Origin: CAZBQG01 sp964493945
GTDB taxonomy: Bacteria > Pseudomonadota > Alphaproteobacteria > Rhodospirillales > UBA2165
Assembly (NCBI GenBank): GCA_964493945.1
Contig: CAZBQG010000157.1
Coordinates: 1-10,557 of the forward strand
Length of the DNA stretch: 10,557 bases
Reading direction: 5' to 3'
Every line of letters begins with the position of its first letter. The stretch's first letter is position 1. The notes under the pieces are model-generated. The model saw only the letters and a program-made list of their open reading frames with translations, ran no database searches and had not been told where the DNA came from. Both the position numbers and the translations under genes were made by a program. This document shows, piece by piece, positions 1 through 6,654 of the stretch.

Positions 1-1614
1 CATCTGCAAAATTTCGGGAACTTTCCATTCAATCAGACCGAATACGGTCAAAAGTCCCAGGGGGTCGGGCGCCGAAAGATCGTGAATCCAGCCCAGAAAC
101 GGTGCATGGCGCATTTCGATGGTGACGAACAACACTTTGTAGAGGGCGAAAAAGACGGGAATCTGGGGTATGATTGGCAGACAGCCGGCCGCCGGATTGA
201 CCTTTTCGGCTTTGTACAAGGCCATCACTTCCTGGTTCATGCGCGCCTTGTCTTCGGCAAAGCGTTCGCGCAGTTTGACCATTTCGGGCTGCAGCTTCTT
301 CATCTGGGTCATGGCCTTGTAGGATTTGTTGGCCAGCGGGAAGAAGGCGAGCTTGATGAGCACGGTCAGCAGCAAAATGGACAGACCCATATTGCCGGTG
401 AAGGTGTTGAAATAAATAAGAGCCAGGAAAATGGGTTTGGTAAGGACTTCGAACCAGCCCCAATCGATGGCTAGATCAAAACGCTCGATCCCCAAATTCT
501 CTACATTGTCGGCCTTCAGATCCAGCACGACCATGATGTCGTTGAACAGCTTGTCCCAGAAATCATCGCTGTTCTTCTTTTGGGAATAGGCATAAAGCAG
601 GGAGGCTTCCTTGGCGCCTGCGAAGAAATGGTTTTCCGTGCTGGCTTTTTTGCCGGGCGTCAGGGCCAGGGCGCTGCCCCTGAAATCGACCCGGTAGTTA
701 TCGGTTTCCCGAACCACTTTATCGGTGAAGCGGGCATCGGTGGTCATTTTCTGATCCGGAATCAGGGCGGTCAGCCAATATTTGTCGGTGATTCCGATCC
801 AGCCGCCGGTGGACTGGGATTTGATTGTTTTGCTCTCTTGGATGTCTTCATATTCGACTTCCTTGAGAATGCCGTCGAAGACGCCTAAAAGCCCCTCGTG
901 CAAAATATAAAAGCCGGTAATTTCCGGCGTGCCGGTCCTCACCAGGCGCCCAAAGGGATAAACGGTGGCCGCCGCCGTTCCGTTGTTTTCCACGTTCTGG
1001 GTAACCGTGAACATGTAATTCTCATCGATCTTGTAGATCAGGGAGAAGGCCACGCCCCTTTCGTTTTTCCATTTCAGGGTCAGGGGCTTGCCGGGGGCCA
1101 AGCGGCTTCCATCCGTCGTCCATAGGGCGTTCCGGTCGGGTGTCTTGGTGTCGGCCGAGACCCAGCTGAATTCGGCATAATAAGGCGTTTTGGAGCCGAC
1201 CGGATGGAGCAGCCTGATCTGGGGGCTTTCAGGATCCAGGGTTGCGCGGTAATCCAACAGGGTCAAATCATCGAAACGGGCACCGCGCAGCGAGATGGTT
1301 CCGCTCAGACGGGGAGAGTCTATGCGGACCCTGGGCCCGCTTTTCAGGGCCGATTTGAGCTGGGCCTGATCGAGCGAGGGGGTGGTGACGCCTGGAATGG
1401 GCACCTGCAGATCTTCTCCGCCATCCGGGTCAGGAACCGCCGGCAGCTCGGAAGACGGTGCGCCTGATGGTGTCTTGCTGTCTTGTCCCTTCTTGGCACC
1501 CGCCGATTTCTGCACCGTCCCGGGAGGCGGTGGCTGGCTGTCCCAATAAAATTGGAATCCGAACATGATGATGATCGATAAAACGACCGCCATGATCATG
1601 TTGCGATTATCCAT
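1..1614 (-). CDS. yidC: Membrane protein insertase YidC (partial, C-terminus beyond window)
   Basis: YidC/Oxa1 insertase of the inner membrane, which inserts and folds membrane proteins alone or with SecYEG. The frame is open from the ATG at 1612-1614 to the window edge, 538 codons. An N-terminal signal-anchor helix (about residues 6-23) is followed by a Pro/Ser/Lys-rich linker and then a large periplasmic domain (about 90-350). The conserved insertase core begins near residue 380. It contains GNMGLSILLLTVLIKL, then FFPLANKSYKAMTQMK, ALYKAEKVNPAAGC, and APFLGWIHDLSAPDPLG, all diagnostic of Gram-negative YidC. The groove position that is Arg in E. coli (VRGIMYP) is Lys here (IKLAFFP); the positive charge is kept, and I recall Lys as usual in alphaproteobacteria. 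The last transmembrane segments and the basic tail are missing only because the window ends. The start overlaps the end of yidD by 8 bp, so translation is probably coupled. Confidence 0.97.
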   Translation of the reverse strand, partial: MDNRNMIMAVVLSIIIMFGFQFYWDSQPPPPGTVQKSAGAKKGQDSKTPSGAPSSELPAVPDPDGGEDLQVPIPGVTTPSLDQAQLKSALKSGPRVRIDSPRLSGTISLRGARFDDLTLLDYRATLDPESPQIRLLHPVGSKTPYYAEFSWVSADTKTPDRNALWTTDGSRLAPGKPLTLKWKNERGVAFSLIYKIDENYMFTVTQNVENNGTAAATVYPFGRLVRTGTPEITGFYILHEGLLGVFDGILKEVEYEDIQESKTIKSQSTGGWIGITDKYWLTALIPDQKMTTDARFTDKVVRETDNYRVDFRGSALALTPGKKASTENHFFAGAKEASLLYAYSQKKNSDDFWDKLFNDIMVVLDLKADNVENLGIERFDLAIDWGWFEVLTKPIFLALIYFNTFTGNMGLSILLLTVLIKLAFFPLANKSYKAMTQMKKLQPEMVKLRERFAEDKARMNQEVMALYKAEKVNPAAGCLPIIPQIPVFFALYKVLFVTIEMRHAPFLGWIHDLSAPDPLGLLTVFGLIEWKVPEILQM

Positions 1615-1885
1615 GATTTACGCGCTCCCCAATTCCAGCCCTTGGGGCCAACTCTTCGGACCCGGGTACCGGGTCATATCCCCAACTGCCGAATGGCCGG
1701 CAGCGCAAGAGCCGCTTCAGGGTCAGCCAAGCGCCCTGGGCGGGCCCATGCATTCCGATGGCCTGATGGGCATATTCGGAACAGCTCGGCCAATGGCGGC
1801 AGGTGCCGGGGATCAGCGGTGAGACCACCAACTGATAGACGCGAACCAAACTTTGCAACAAACGACCCGGCAATCTTAACAACAA
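1607..1885 (-). CDS. yidD: Membrane protein insertion efficiency factor YidD
   Basis: Small YidD-family protein (92 aa), a membrane-associated factor that assists YidC-dependent insertion. The family signature is complete: VVSPLIPGTCRHWPSCSEYA near residues 20-39, then G..QGAWLTLKRLLRCRPFG and a G.DPVP motif near residues 70-75, with the conserved cysteines present. An N-terminal amphipathic stretch, LLRLPGRLLQSLVRVYQL, fits peripheral membrane binding. The start is TTG at 1885; a second TTG follows directly at 1882. GAGGG at the end of rnpA lies just upstream and can act as the ribosome binding site, although the spacing is short. The gene starts 1 bp after the rnpA stop and its 3' end overlaps yidC by 8 bp, which is the classical arrangement of this operon. 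Confidence 0.96.
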   Translation of the reverse strand: MLLRLPGRLLQSLVRVYQLVVSPLIPGTCRHWPSCSEYAHQAIGMHGPAQGAWLTLKRLLRCRPFGSWGYDPVPGSEELAPRAGIGERVNHG

Positions 1886-1886
1886 T

Positions 1887-2282
1887 TCACCCTCGGTTTT
1901 CCGCTCTGTCTTCGTCCAGTTTACGCAGCGCCCATCCCAAATCCGCGCGGAGCGCCGAAAAAGAACGCCCCAATGTGGCCTTGCGCCCGATCAGCACATA
2001 ATCCGCCTGGGGCAAGACGGCATTTGCCAAAGCCTTTGGCCCCAACGTTTCTTCGGCCAGGGCCCGCAGCCGGCGCTTGATCCGGTTGCGCTCTACCGCG
2101 CCGCCCACCTTGCGGGTTACGGTAAAGCCCACCCGCGGGCCATCCAGCCCGTCCGCTCCCCGCTCCGCCTCGCCATGGGGCCGCATTTGCAAAACAAGCC
2201 CCTTCGCCGCACAGCTTCTTCCCTGGGCTCGGGCCCGCAGGAAATCGGCGCGGTGTTTAAGATGTGCGAGACGTGCGCCCAT
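1887..2282 (-). CDS. rnpA: Ribonuclease P protein component
   Basis: Protein subunit of RNase P (131 aa), which helps the catalytic RNA bind the 5' leader of precursor tRNAs. The hallmark RNR motif is present in RVGFTVTRKVGGAVERNRIK (residues about 50-69), followed by RRLRAL. The N-terminal part, LAHLKHRADFLRARA, matches the usual 'L....DF..' start of the family, and the C-terminal DYVLIGRKAT.GRSFSALRADL segment is also typical. The ATG at 2280-2282 is preferred because it places this N-terminal motif correctly. The Shine-Dalgarno sequence before it is weak, so translation may depend on coupling to rpmH, whose stop is 20 bp upstream. The length is ordinary for the family. Confidence 0.97.
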   Translation of the reverse strand: MGARLAHLKHRADFLRARAQGRSCAAKGLVLQMRPHGEAERGADGLDGPRVGFTVTRKVGGAVERNRIKRRLRALAEETLGPKALANAVLPQADYVLIGRKATLGRSFSALRADLGWALRKLDEDRAENRG

Positions 2283-2302
2283 GGTGCGAAACCAAGGACG
2301 CG

Positions 2303-2437
2303 CTAGGCGGAAAGGCGTTTGCGGCCCTTGGCCCGGCGCTTGGCAAGAATTCGGCGGCCACCGACAGTCTGCATGCGGCTGCGGTAACCGTGCCGGCGCT
2401 TACGCACGAGGTTGCTGGGCTGGAAAGTTCGTTTCAC
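2303..2437 (-). CDS. rpmH: 50S ribosomal protein L34
   Basis: Complete 44-residue L34 of the large ribosomal subunit. The protein begins KRTFQPSNLVRKRRHGY, continues RSRMQTVGGRRILAKRRA and ends KGRKRLSA, which is the textbook L34 sequence, very basic throughout. The start is GTG at 2435-2437, with GGAG about 8 nt upstream (read on the minus strand) as the ribosome binding site. It is the first gene of the rpmH-rnpA-yidD-yidC operon and lies just downstream of a strong promoter at 2480-2508. Confidence 0.97.
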   Translation of the reverse strand: MKRTFQPSNLVRKRRHGYRSRMQTVGGRRILAKRRAKGRKRLSA

Positions 2438-2479
2438 GTGATTACTCCGCTAATGGGCTCTGGCCCGGACAGCCGGGGG

Positions 2480-2508
2480 TGTATACGAATTCGTGGAAGG
2501 GAAGTCAA
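2480..2508 (-). promoter_or_regulatory. Sigma70-type promoter of rpmH operon
   Basis: Read on the minus strand, a -35 box TTGACT (2503-2508) and a -10 box TATACA (2480-2485) are separated by exactly 17 bp. Both match the consensus at five of six positions. Transcription should start near 2473 and give a leader of roughly 35 nt before the GTG of rpmH. It is the only good promoter seen for this operon. The palindromic element begins 17 bp upstream of the -35 box. Confidence 0.75.
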
Positions 2509-2525
2509 TAATGCCAAAACGGGCG

Positions 2526-2707
2526 CTAGTGGATGAAATCTAACATATGGTACCCATACGACGGCTTCCCAAGCTCATCCGGACAGGCGCGCGGTGCGCC
2601 GTGATGCCCTCGCATCACAAGCGCCGCGCAACGCATCCGGTGGGCTTGTGAAGCCGCCCCCCACCATATCCCAATGGGGGTCCCATATGTTAGATTTCAT
2701 CCACTAG
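2526..2707. mobile_element. 182-bp palindromic MITE-like element with 25-bp terminal inverted repeats
   Basis: The ends 2526-2550 and 2683-2707 are perfect 25-bp inverted repeats (CTAGTGGATGAAATC... inward). After one mismatch the pairing continues for four more bases (ACCC). Inside, CGGCTTC.CAAGC.CA..CCGG at 2562-2582 pairs with 2637-2656. At the centre GTGATGC (2601-2607) pairs with GCATCAC (2612-2618) around a CCTC loop. Almost the whole unit can therefore fold into one imperfect hairpin, with an asymmetric bulge of about 15 nt on the right arm. It contains no plausible gene. Each end terminates in the palindrome CTAG. This fits a TA or CTAG target duplication as made by some IS5-group or IS630-like elements, but the family is not identified. 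A miniature inverted-repeat transposable element is the best reading; a structured RNA or bidirectional terminator is an alternative. Together with the rpmH promoter it accounts for most of the 368-bp intergenic region 2438-2805. Confidence 0.82.
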
Positions 2708-2805
2708 TCACGGAATGGTTACCCCAACCCGCATTGATCCATAATAGAATATACCCAGCCCAAAGGCGGAATTGCCCTTGGGTCCAACCATCAGGGTCCA
2801 GGTTA

Positions 2806-3522
2806 ATGAATGACGGTCCGGCAAAAGAGTTCAAACCCATCCCCCATGGGCGCCGTCTGGCACTGCTTGTGGCAATTCTGGTGCTCGCCGCCGGGGCTTA
2901 TTATGGGGCCCAGCGTATGGGTGTGGGTTTCCAAAGCCTCAAGGAGAACCGGGAACTGCTGATGGGCTGGCGGAACGGGCATTTTCTGCCGGCAGCCCTC
3001 GTGTTCATGGCGGTTTATTGCGCCGTGGTGGCACTCAGCCTGCCCTTTGGCTTCTGGCTCAGCCTGACCGGCGGCTTCATGTTCGGGACCTTCCACGGCG
3101 CCCTGTTTATTCTAATCAGCGCCACCGCCGGGGCCAGTCTGGTTTTCCTGGCCGCCCGTTATTTGTTCGCCGATTACTGCCAGGCCTATGCCAGTAATCT
3201 GGTGCGCAAGATGGAAGCCGGCTTTCAGGAAAACGCCCTGTCTTATTTGCTGGCCTTGCGCCTCATCCCTCTCTTTCCCTTTTGGGCGGTCAATCTGGTT
3301 CCCGCCCTGTTGGGCGTTTCGTTGCGTATTTATGTTTTGGGCACCTTTATCGGCATCATTCCGGGAACCCTGGTTTTCGCCAGCCTGGGCGCTGGACTGG
3401 GAACCCTGATCGAGGCCGGGGAAATACCCGATCCCGGCGTCATGAGCAATCCGAAAATAGCCTTGCCTCTGATCGGGCTCGGCATCCTCGCCCTGGCGCC
3501 TATTTTTGTTAAAAAAAATTAA
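2806..3522 (+). CDS. TVP38/TMEM64 (VTT-domain) family membrane protein
   Basis: Polytopic inner-membrane protein of 238 aa in the VTT/SNARE-associated (DedA-like) superfamily; members are linked to lipid scrambling or small-solute movement, but the substrate here is unknown. The first hydrophobic helix lies at about residues 18-36, and more follow from about 61 to 118, 145 to 200 and 217 to 234. The VTT core shows PFGFWLSLTGGFMFG (80-94), GA.LVFLAARYL (109-120), LRLIPLFPFWAVNLVPALLG (151-170) and the G..PGTLVFASLG segment near 183-195. The ATG at 2806 has a weak AGG four bases upstream. It is preferred over an in-frame ATG at 2674 because the upstream stretch runs through the arm of the mobile element and is not membrane-protein-like. 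It is the first gene of a probable operon with the flavoprotein 54 bp downstream, a pairing found widely in bacteria. Confidence 0.9.
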   Translation: MNDGPAKEFKPIPHGRRLALLVAILVLAAGAYYGAQRMGVGFQSLKENRELLMGWRNGHFLPAALVFMAVYCAVVALSLPFGFWLSLTGGFMFGTFHGALFILISATAGASLVFLAARYLFADYCQAYASNLVRKMEAGFQENALSYLLALRLIPLFPFWAVNLVPALLGVSLRIYVLGTFIGIIPGTLVFASLGAGLGTLIEAGEIPDPGVMSNPKIALPLIGLGILALAPIFVKKN

Positions 3523-3576
3523 AGGACGCGCTACACCGGCAGATGCGGAGCTGGAAACCACGAGAGAACCAAATCC

Positions 3577-4989
3577 ATGAGCGAAAAGCTGGAAAGTGAT
3601 ATCTGCATCATAGGTGGTGGCTCGGGCGGATTGGTGGTGGCTGCTGTGGCGGCCCAATTGGGGGTTCCCACCGTCCTGGTGGAAAAAGACAAGATGGGGG
3701 GGGATTGCCTGAATACGGGCTGTGTGCCGTCGAAAGCCCTGCTGGCGGCCGCCCATGCGGCCTGGGCGGGGCGTTTTGGCGTGAGTTTTAGGGGCCCCAA
3801 AGTGGATGGGCGGGGCGTCTTCGGCCATGTGGCCAAGACCATTGCCGCCATCGAGCCCCATGATTCGGTGGAACGCTTTGAAGAATATGGCGTCAACGTC
3901 ATTCAGGCCCCGGCCAGTTTCACCGGGCCCCGTGAAATCAGCGTGGGCGATACCACCATCCGCGCCCGGCGCTTCGTCCTGGCCACCGGATCGGGGCCCT
4001 TCGTTCCCCCCATCGAGGGGCTATCGGAGACGCCCTTCCTGACCAATGAGACCCTCTTCGAACAAGACAGCATTCCCGAACATCTGATCGTTATCGGCGG
4101 CGGCCCCATCGGCCTGGAAATGGCCCAGGCCCATCACCGGTTGGGGGCCCGGGTGACGGTGCTGGAAATGTTTTCCATTTTGCCCAACGACGATTCGGAA
4201 CTGGTTGAAATCCTGCGGGCCCGCATCAAGGGTGAAGGCATGGATCTCCGCGAAGGGGTAAAAGTGGTGGGCGCGGAAAAGCTGGGAGATGGCGTTGCCG
4301 TCAGGATCGAGGGCGATAACGGCCCGGAACGCATCGAAGGAACACAGTTGCTGGTTGCCGCCGGACGCCGGCCCAATCTGGAGGGGCTTAATCTGGACGG
4401 GGCGGGTATTGCCCATACCGGCAAGGGGATAAGGGTGGATGCCAGGCTCAGGACCACCAACAAGCGCGTCTTCGCCATTGGCGATGTGGCGGGGTCTTAT
4501 CAGTTCACCCATGTGGCGGGCTATCACGCAGGCATCGTCATCCGCAACGCCTTGTTCCGCATGCCGGCTAAGGTGGATTACAAAAGCGTCCCCTGGGTCA
4601 CCTATACGGCGCCCGAACTGGCCCAGGTAGGCCTGACCGAGGCGGCGGCCAGGGAAAAGGGCCTGGAGGCAACCGTACTCCGCTGGTCTCTGGAGGAAAA
4701 CGACCGGGCCCAGGCGGAAGGGGAAACGGACGGCATGCTCAAGGTGGTGGTTACGCCCAAAGGCCGCGTGCTGGGCGCCAGCATCGTCGGGCCCCATGCC
4801 GGCGAGCTTATCCAGGTTTGGGGATTGGCCATCCAGTCCAAGCTGAAAATCAGCGCCATCGCCAATATGATTGCGCCCTATCCCACGCTGGGCGAGGCCA
4901 ACAAACGGATCGCCCGCAATTTCTACGCCCCCAAACTGTTCGGCGCCCGCACAAAAAGCCTGGTCAGCTTTTTGCGCAAATTTGGTTAG
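3577..4989 (+). CDS. FAD-dependent pyridine nucleotide-disulfide oxidoreductase, MerA/Lpd-like
   Basis: Cytoplasmic flavoprotein of 470 aa, group I disulfide reductase. The FAD-binding GGGSGG is at residues 13-18 and the redox-active disulfide is C44-LNTG-C49 followed by VPSK. The NAD(P)H-binding fold has GGGPIG at 174-179 ending in an acidic residue after the second strand (TVLE), which suggests NADH. The second FAD motif AIGDVAG is at 300-306, and the C-terminal dimerisation domain covers about 335-460. The catalytic His-Glu segment of dihydrolipoamide dehydrogenase (HPT..E) is replaced by PYPTLGE, with Tyr435 at the His position as in mercuric reductase. The protein lacks both the N-terminal metal-binding domain and the C-terminal Cys pair of MerA. 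It is therefore neither a standard Lpd nor a standard MerA, and its substrate is unknown. The start has GAGAG about 9 nt upstream. It lies between the VTT protein (54 bp) and the kinase (28 bp), probably in one transcript. A G8 run at 3696-3703 sits just before the active-site codons. Confidence 0.93.
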   Translation: MSEKLESDICIIGGGSGGLVVAAVAAQLGVPTVLVEKDKMGGDCLNTGCVPSKALLAAAHAAWAGRFGVSFRGPKVDGRGVFGHVAKTIAAIEPHDSVERFEEYGVNVIQAPASFTGPREISVGDTTIRARRFVLATGSGPFVPPIEGLSETPFLTNETLFEQDSIPEHLIVIGGGPIGLEMAQAHHRLGARVTVLEMFSILPNDDSELVEILRARIKGEGMDLREGVKVVGAEKLGDGVAVRIEGDNGPERIEGTQLLVAAGRRPNLEGLNLDGAGIAHTGKGIRVDARLRTTNKRVFAIGDVAGSYQFTHVAGYHAGIVIRNALFRMPAKVDYKSVPWVTYTAPELAQVGLTEAAAREKGLEATVLRWSLEENDRAQAEGETDGMLKVVVTPKGRVLGASIVGPHAGELIQVWGLAIQSKLKISAIANMIAPYPTLGEANKRIARNFYAPKLFGARTKSLVSFLRKFG

Positions 4990-5017
4990 GCCAGAGGTTT
5001 GGGTGTAGGTTGACGGG

Positions 5018-6418
5018 ATGGCGGATGAGCCCGGGAAGTCTTCATTCTTCAACAGCCTTTCGGCGCGTCTTTTGGTGCTGGCCATCGGCTTCGTCATGCT
5101 TGCCGAATTTCTGATTTACGCCCCTTCGGTGGCCCGCTACAGAAAGGATTATCTGGAAGAACGGGTGGCCGAGGCCCATTTGGCGACCCTGGCGCTGGAA
5201 GCCCTGGCCGAAAAGCGGGTGGGGCCTGAATTGCGCGGCAAGCTTTTGTCCTATGCCAGGGCCCATACCATCGTGCTGCGCCTTCCCGAAAGCAGCGTCT
5301 TTGCTCTAGGCCAGGAGAAACCGCCCCTGGTGGAGGCCACCTTCGACCTCCGGGTGCCCGGGTTTTTCGGCTGGATATCCCAGGCCCTTGATGCGTTGAT
5401 GCGGGGCGGCAACCGGGTTTTGCGCATCATCGGGCCCTCGCCCAACGATCCCAGCGTTCTGGTGGAAGTGACCATCGACGAGGCGCCCATGCTGGAGGAG
5501 ATGTTCAGCTTTTCCAGGCGCATCATGGGGCTTTCCATCGTTATTTCCGTAATCACCGCCAGCCTGCTGTTCGTCTGTCTGCAATGGCTGATGGTTGGGC
5601 CCATGGGGCGCATTACGGAAAGCATGACCAGTTTCCGCGCCGATCCCGAACGGGAAAACCCGGTGCCGCTGGATTTGGACCGGGAAGACGAAATTGGCCG
5701 GGCCGGGCGCGAATTGAGCGCCATGCAAAATGATTTGCGCCAGGCTCTGAAACAAAAAGAAAGGCTGGCAGCACTTGGTTCGGCCATGGCCAAGATTAAT
5801 CACGATCTGAGAAATTCCCTGGCCACCGCCGTCTTGGTTGCCGACAGGCTGTCCACCAGCCAGGACCCGGACGTCAAGCGCTACGCGCCCCGCCTTTATG
5901 CGGCCATCGACCGGGCCGTGCAGCTTTGCGCCGAGACTTTGAATTTCGTCAGCGATGCCAAACCGCCCCTCAACAAAAGCCGCTTCGGGCTGGCCCGGCT
6001 GGCCGATGAGGTGGGCGCCGGCATCAGTGCCGATGAAATGGGCCTGGACGCCATCCATTGGGAGAACGGCCTGGACCCCCAATTGCAAGTGGAGGCGGAC
6101 CGCGGAATGATGCACCGGGCGCTGGTCAACGCGGGACGCAATGCCTTTCAGGCGGGCGCCGGGCGGGTGCGGCTGAGTTCGGTCTCAGAAGAGGGAAGAT
6201 TATGTATCGACATGGCCGATAACGGACCCGGCCTCAGCCCCATGGCCATGGAGAATTTGTTCCAGCCTTTCACCGGATCGACCCGCAAGGGCGGCACCGG
6301 TCTGGGGCTGGTCATCGTCCGCGATGTGATGCGCGCCCATGGCGGCGACATAAAATTGATCGAGACCGGCGAGGCGGGAACCGTCTTCCGCCTGGAACTG
6401 CCGGAAGGTATGGGGTGA
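5018..6418 (+). CDS. Membrane sensor histidine kinase with HAMP domain (orphan)
   Basis: Histidine kinase of 466 aa that should autophosphorylate and pass phosphate to an unknown response regulator. Two transmembrane helices at about residues 17-36 and 169-192 enclose a periplasmic sensor region of about 130 residues with no domain I recognise. A HAMP linker follows (about 193-245, MVGPMGRITESM... EDEIGRAGREL). The H-box is KINHDLRNSLA with His262 as the likely phosphoacceptor, more like the HE.RNPL type of NtrB-like kinases than the HELRTPL type. The ATPase domain has the N-box NAGRN (371-375), DNGPGL (401-406), LFQPF (414-418) and GGTGLGL (425-431), so it looks active. The ATG at 5018 begins 28 bp after the flavoprotein stop; no strong Shine-Dalgarno is seen, which suits translation within an operon. 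No receiver domain or response-regulator gene is in the window, so its partner must be elsewhere. Confidence 0.93.
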   Translation: MADEPGKSSFFNSLSARLLVLAIGFVMLAEFLIYAPSVARYRKDYLEERVAEAHLATLALEALAEKRVGPELRGKLLSYARAHTIVLRLPESSVFALGQEKPPLVEATFDLRVPGFFGWISQALDALMRGGNRVLRIIGPSPNDPSVLVEVTIDEAPMLEEMFSFSRRIMGLSIVISVITASLLFVCLQWLMVGPMGRITESMTSFRADPERENPVPLDLDREDEIGRAGRELSAMQNDLRQALKQKERLAALGSAMAKINHDLRNSLATAVLVADRLSTSQDPDVKRYAPRLYAAIDRAVQLCAETLNFVSDAKPPLNKSRFGLARLADEVGAGISADEMGLDAIHWENGLDPQLQVEADRGMMHRALVNAGRNAFQAGAGRVRLSSVSEEGRLCIDMADNGPGLSPMAMENLFQPFTGSTRKGGTGLGLVIVRDVMRAHGGDIKLIETGEAGTVFRLELPEGMG

Positions 6419-6566
6419 AAGGCTTTTGAGCCGCCGTTCTCATCCTCCTGGCCCTGCCGCCCTCGGGGCCCGCATCGATAAAAGCGATGGCATTGACGAT
6501 AATGAATATGACTGGCGTCTGAACGGCGCGCGTTGAGCGGGTTTCCCGTGAAAGAGGCCGGCTGTT

Positions 6567-6589
6567 TCTCATGAGATTGATAATGAGAT
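6567..6589. promoter_or_regulatory. Possible operator: ATGAGAT repeats at the -35 region
   Basis: The perfect palindrome TCTCATGAGA (6567-6576) directly abuts the -35 box at 6577. ATGAGAT occurs at 6571-6577 and again at 6583-6589, one helical turn (12 bp) apart. The arrangement resembles a regulator binding site overlapping the promoter. The segment is AT-rich, so chance repeats are possible and no regulator can be named. Confidence 0.35.
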
Positions 6590-6605
6590 AAAATCATCAT
6601 ATATT
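6577..6605 (+). promoter_or_regulatory. Sigma70-type promoter of the decayed gene at 6655
   Basis: The -35 box TTGATA (6577-6582) and the -10 box TATATT (6600-6605) are 17 bp apart, and each matches the consensus at five of six positions. A start near 6612 would give a leader of about 43 nt, containing AAGGA at 6640-6644, ten bases before the ATG at 6655. Upstream, 6419-6566 holds no clear gene and no convincing terminator for the kinase operon. Confidence 0.65.
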
Positions 6606-6654
6606 GTGATTAATTACCAACTCTAATCTCAACACTGCAAAGGAATATATTGTT

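Noticed and set aside
2780..2800. Direct repeat GGGTCCA (2780-2786 and 2794-2800) before the VTT gene
   Set aside because: It is too short, and is not placed relative to any clear promoter.
2674..2805. N-terminal extension of the VTT protein from an ATG at 2674
   Set aside because: The extension would be encoded by the arm of the palindromic element and is not conserved-looking; the ATG at 2806 gives the normal family length.
3112..3861. Long minus-strand open frame of 249 codons across the VTT and flavoprotein genes
   Set aside because: It is antisense to two well-supported genes, its product is low-complexity Gly/Gln/His-rich, and it has no family motif.
3577..4989. Naming the flavoprotein merA or lpd
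   Set aside because: The MerA metal-binding domain and C-terminal Cys pair are missing, and the Lpd catalytic His is replaced by Tyr.
4021..5097. Minus-strand open frame of 358 codons opposite the flavoprotein gene
   Set aside because: It is a shadow of a GC-rich coding strand; the sense frame has every flavoprotein motif in order.
5306..6115. Minus-strand open frame of 269 codons opposite the kinase gene
   Set aside because: It is antisense to the histidine kinase, with no recognisable domain and shadow-like composition.
6420..6431. Small hairpin GGCT-TTTG-AGCC just after the kinase stop as a terminator
   Set aside because: The stem is only four base pairs and no T-run follows.
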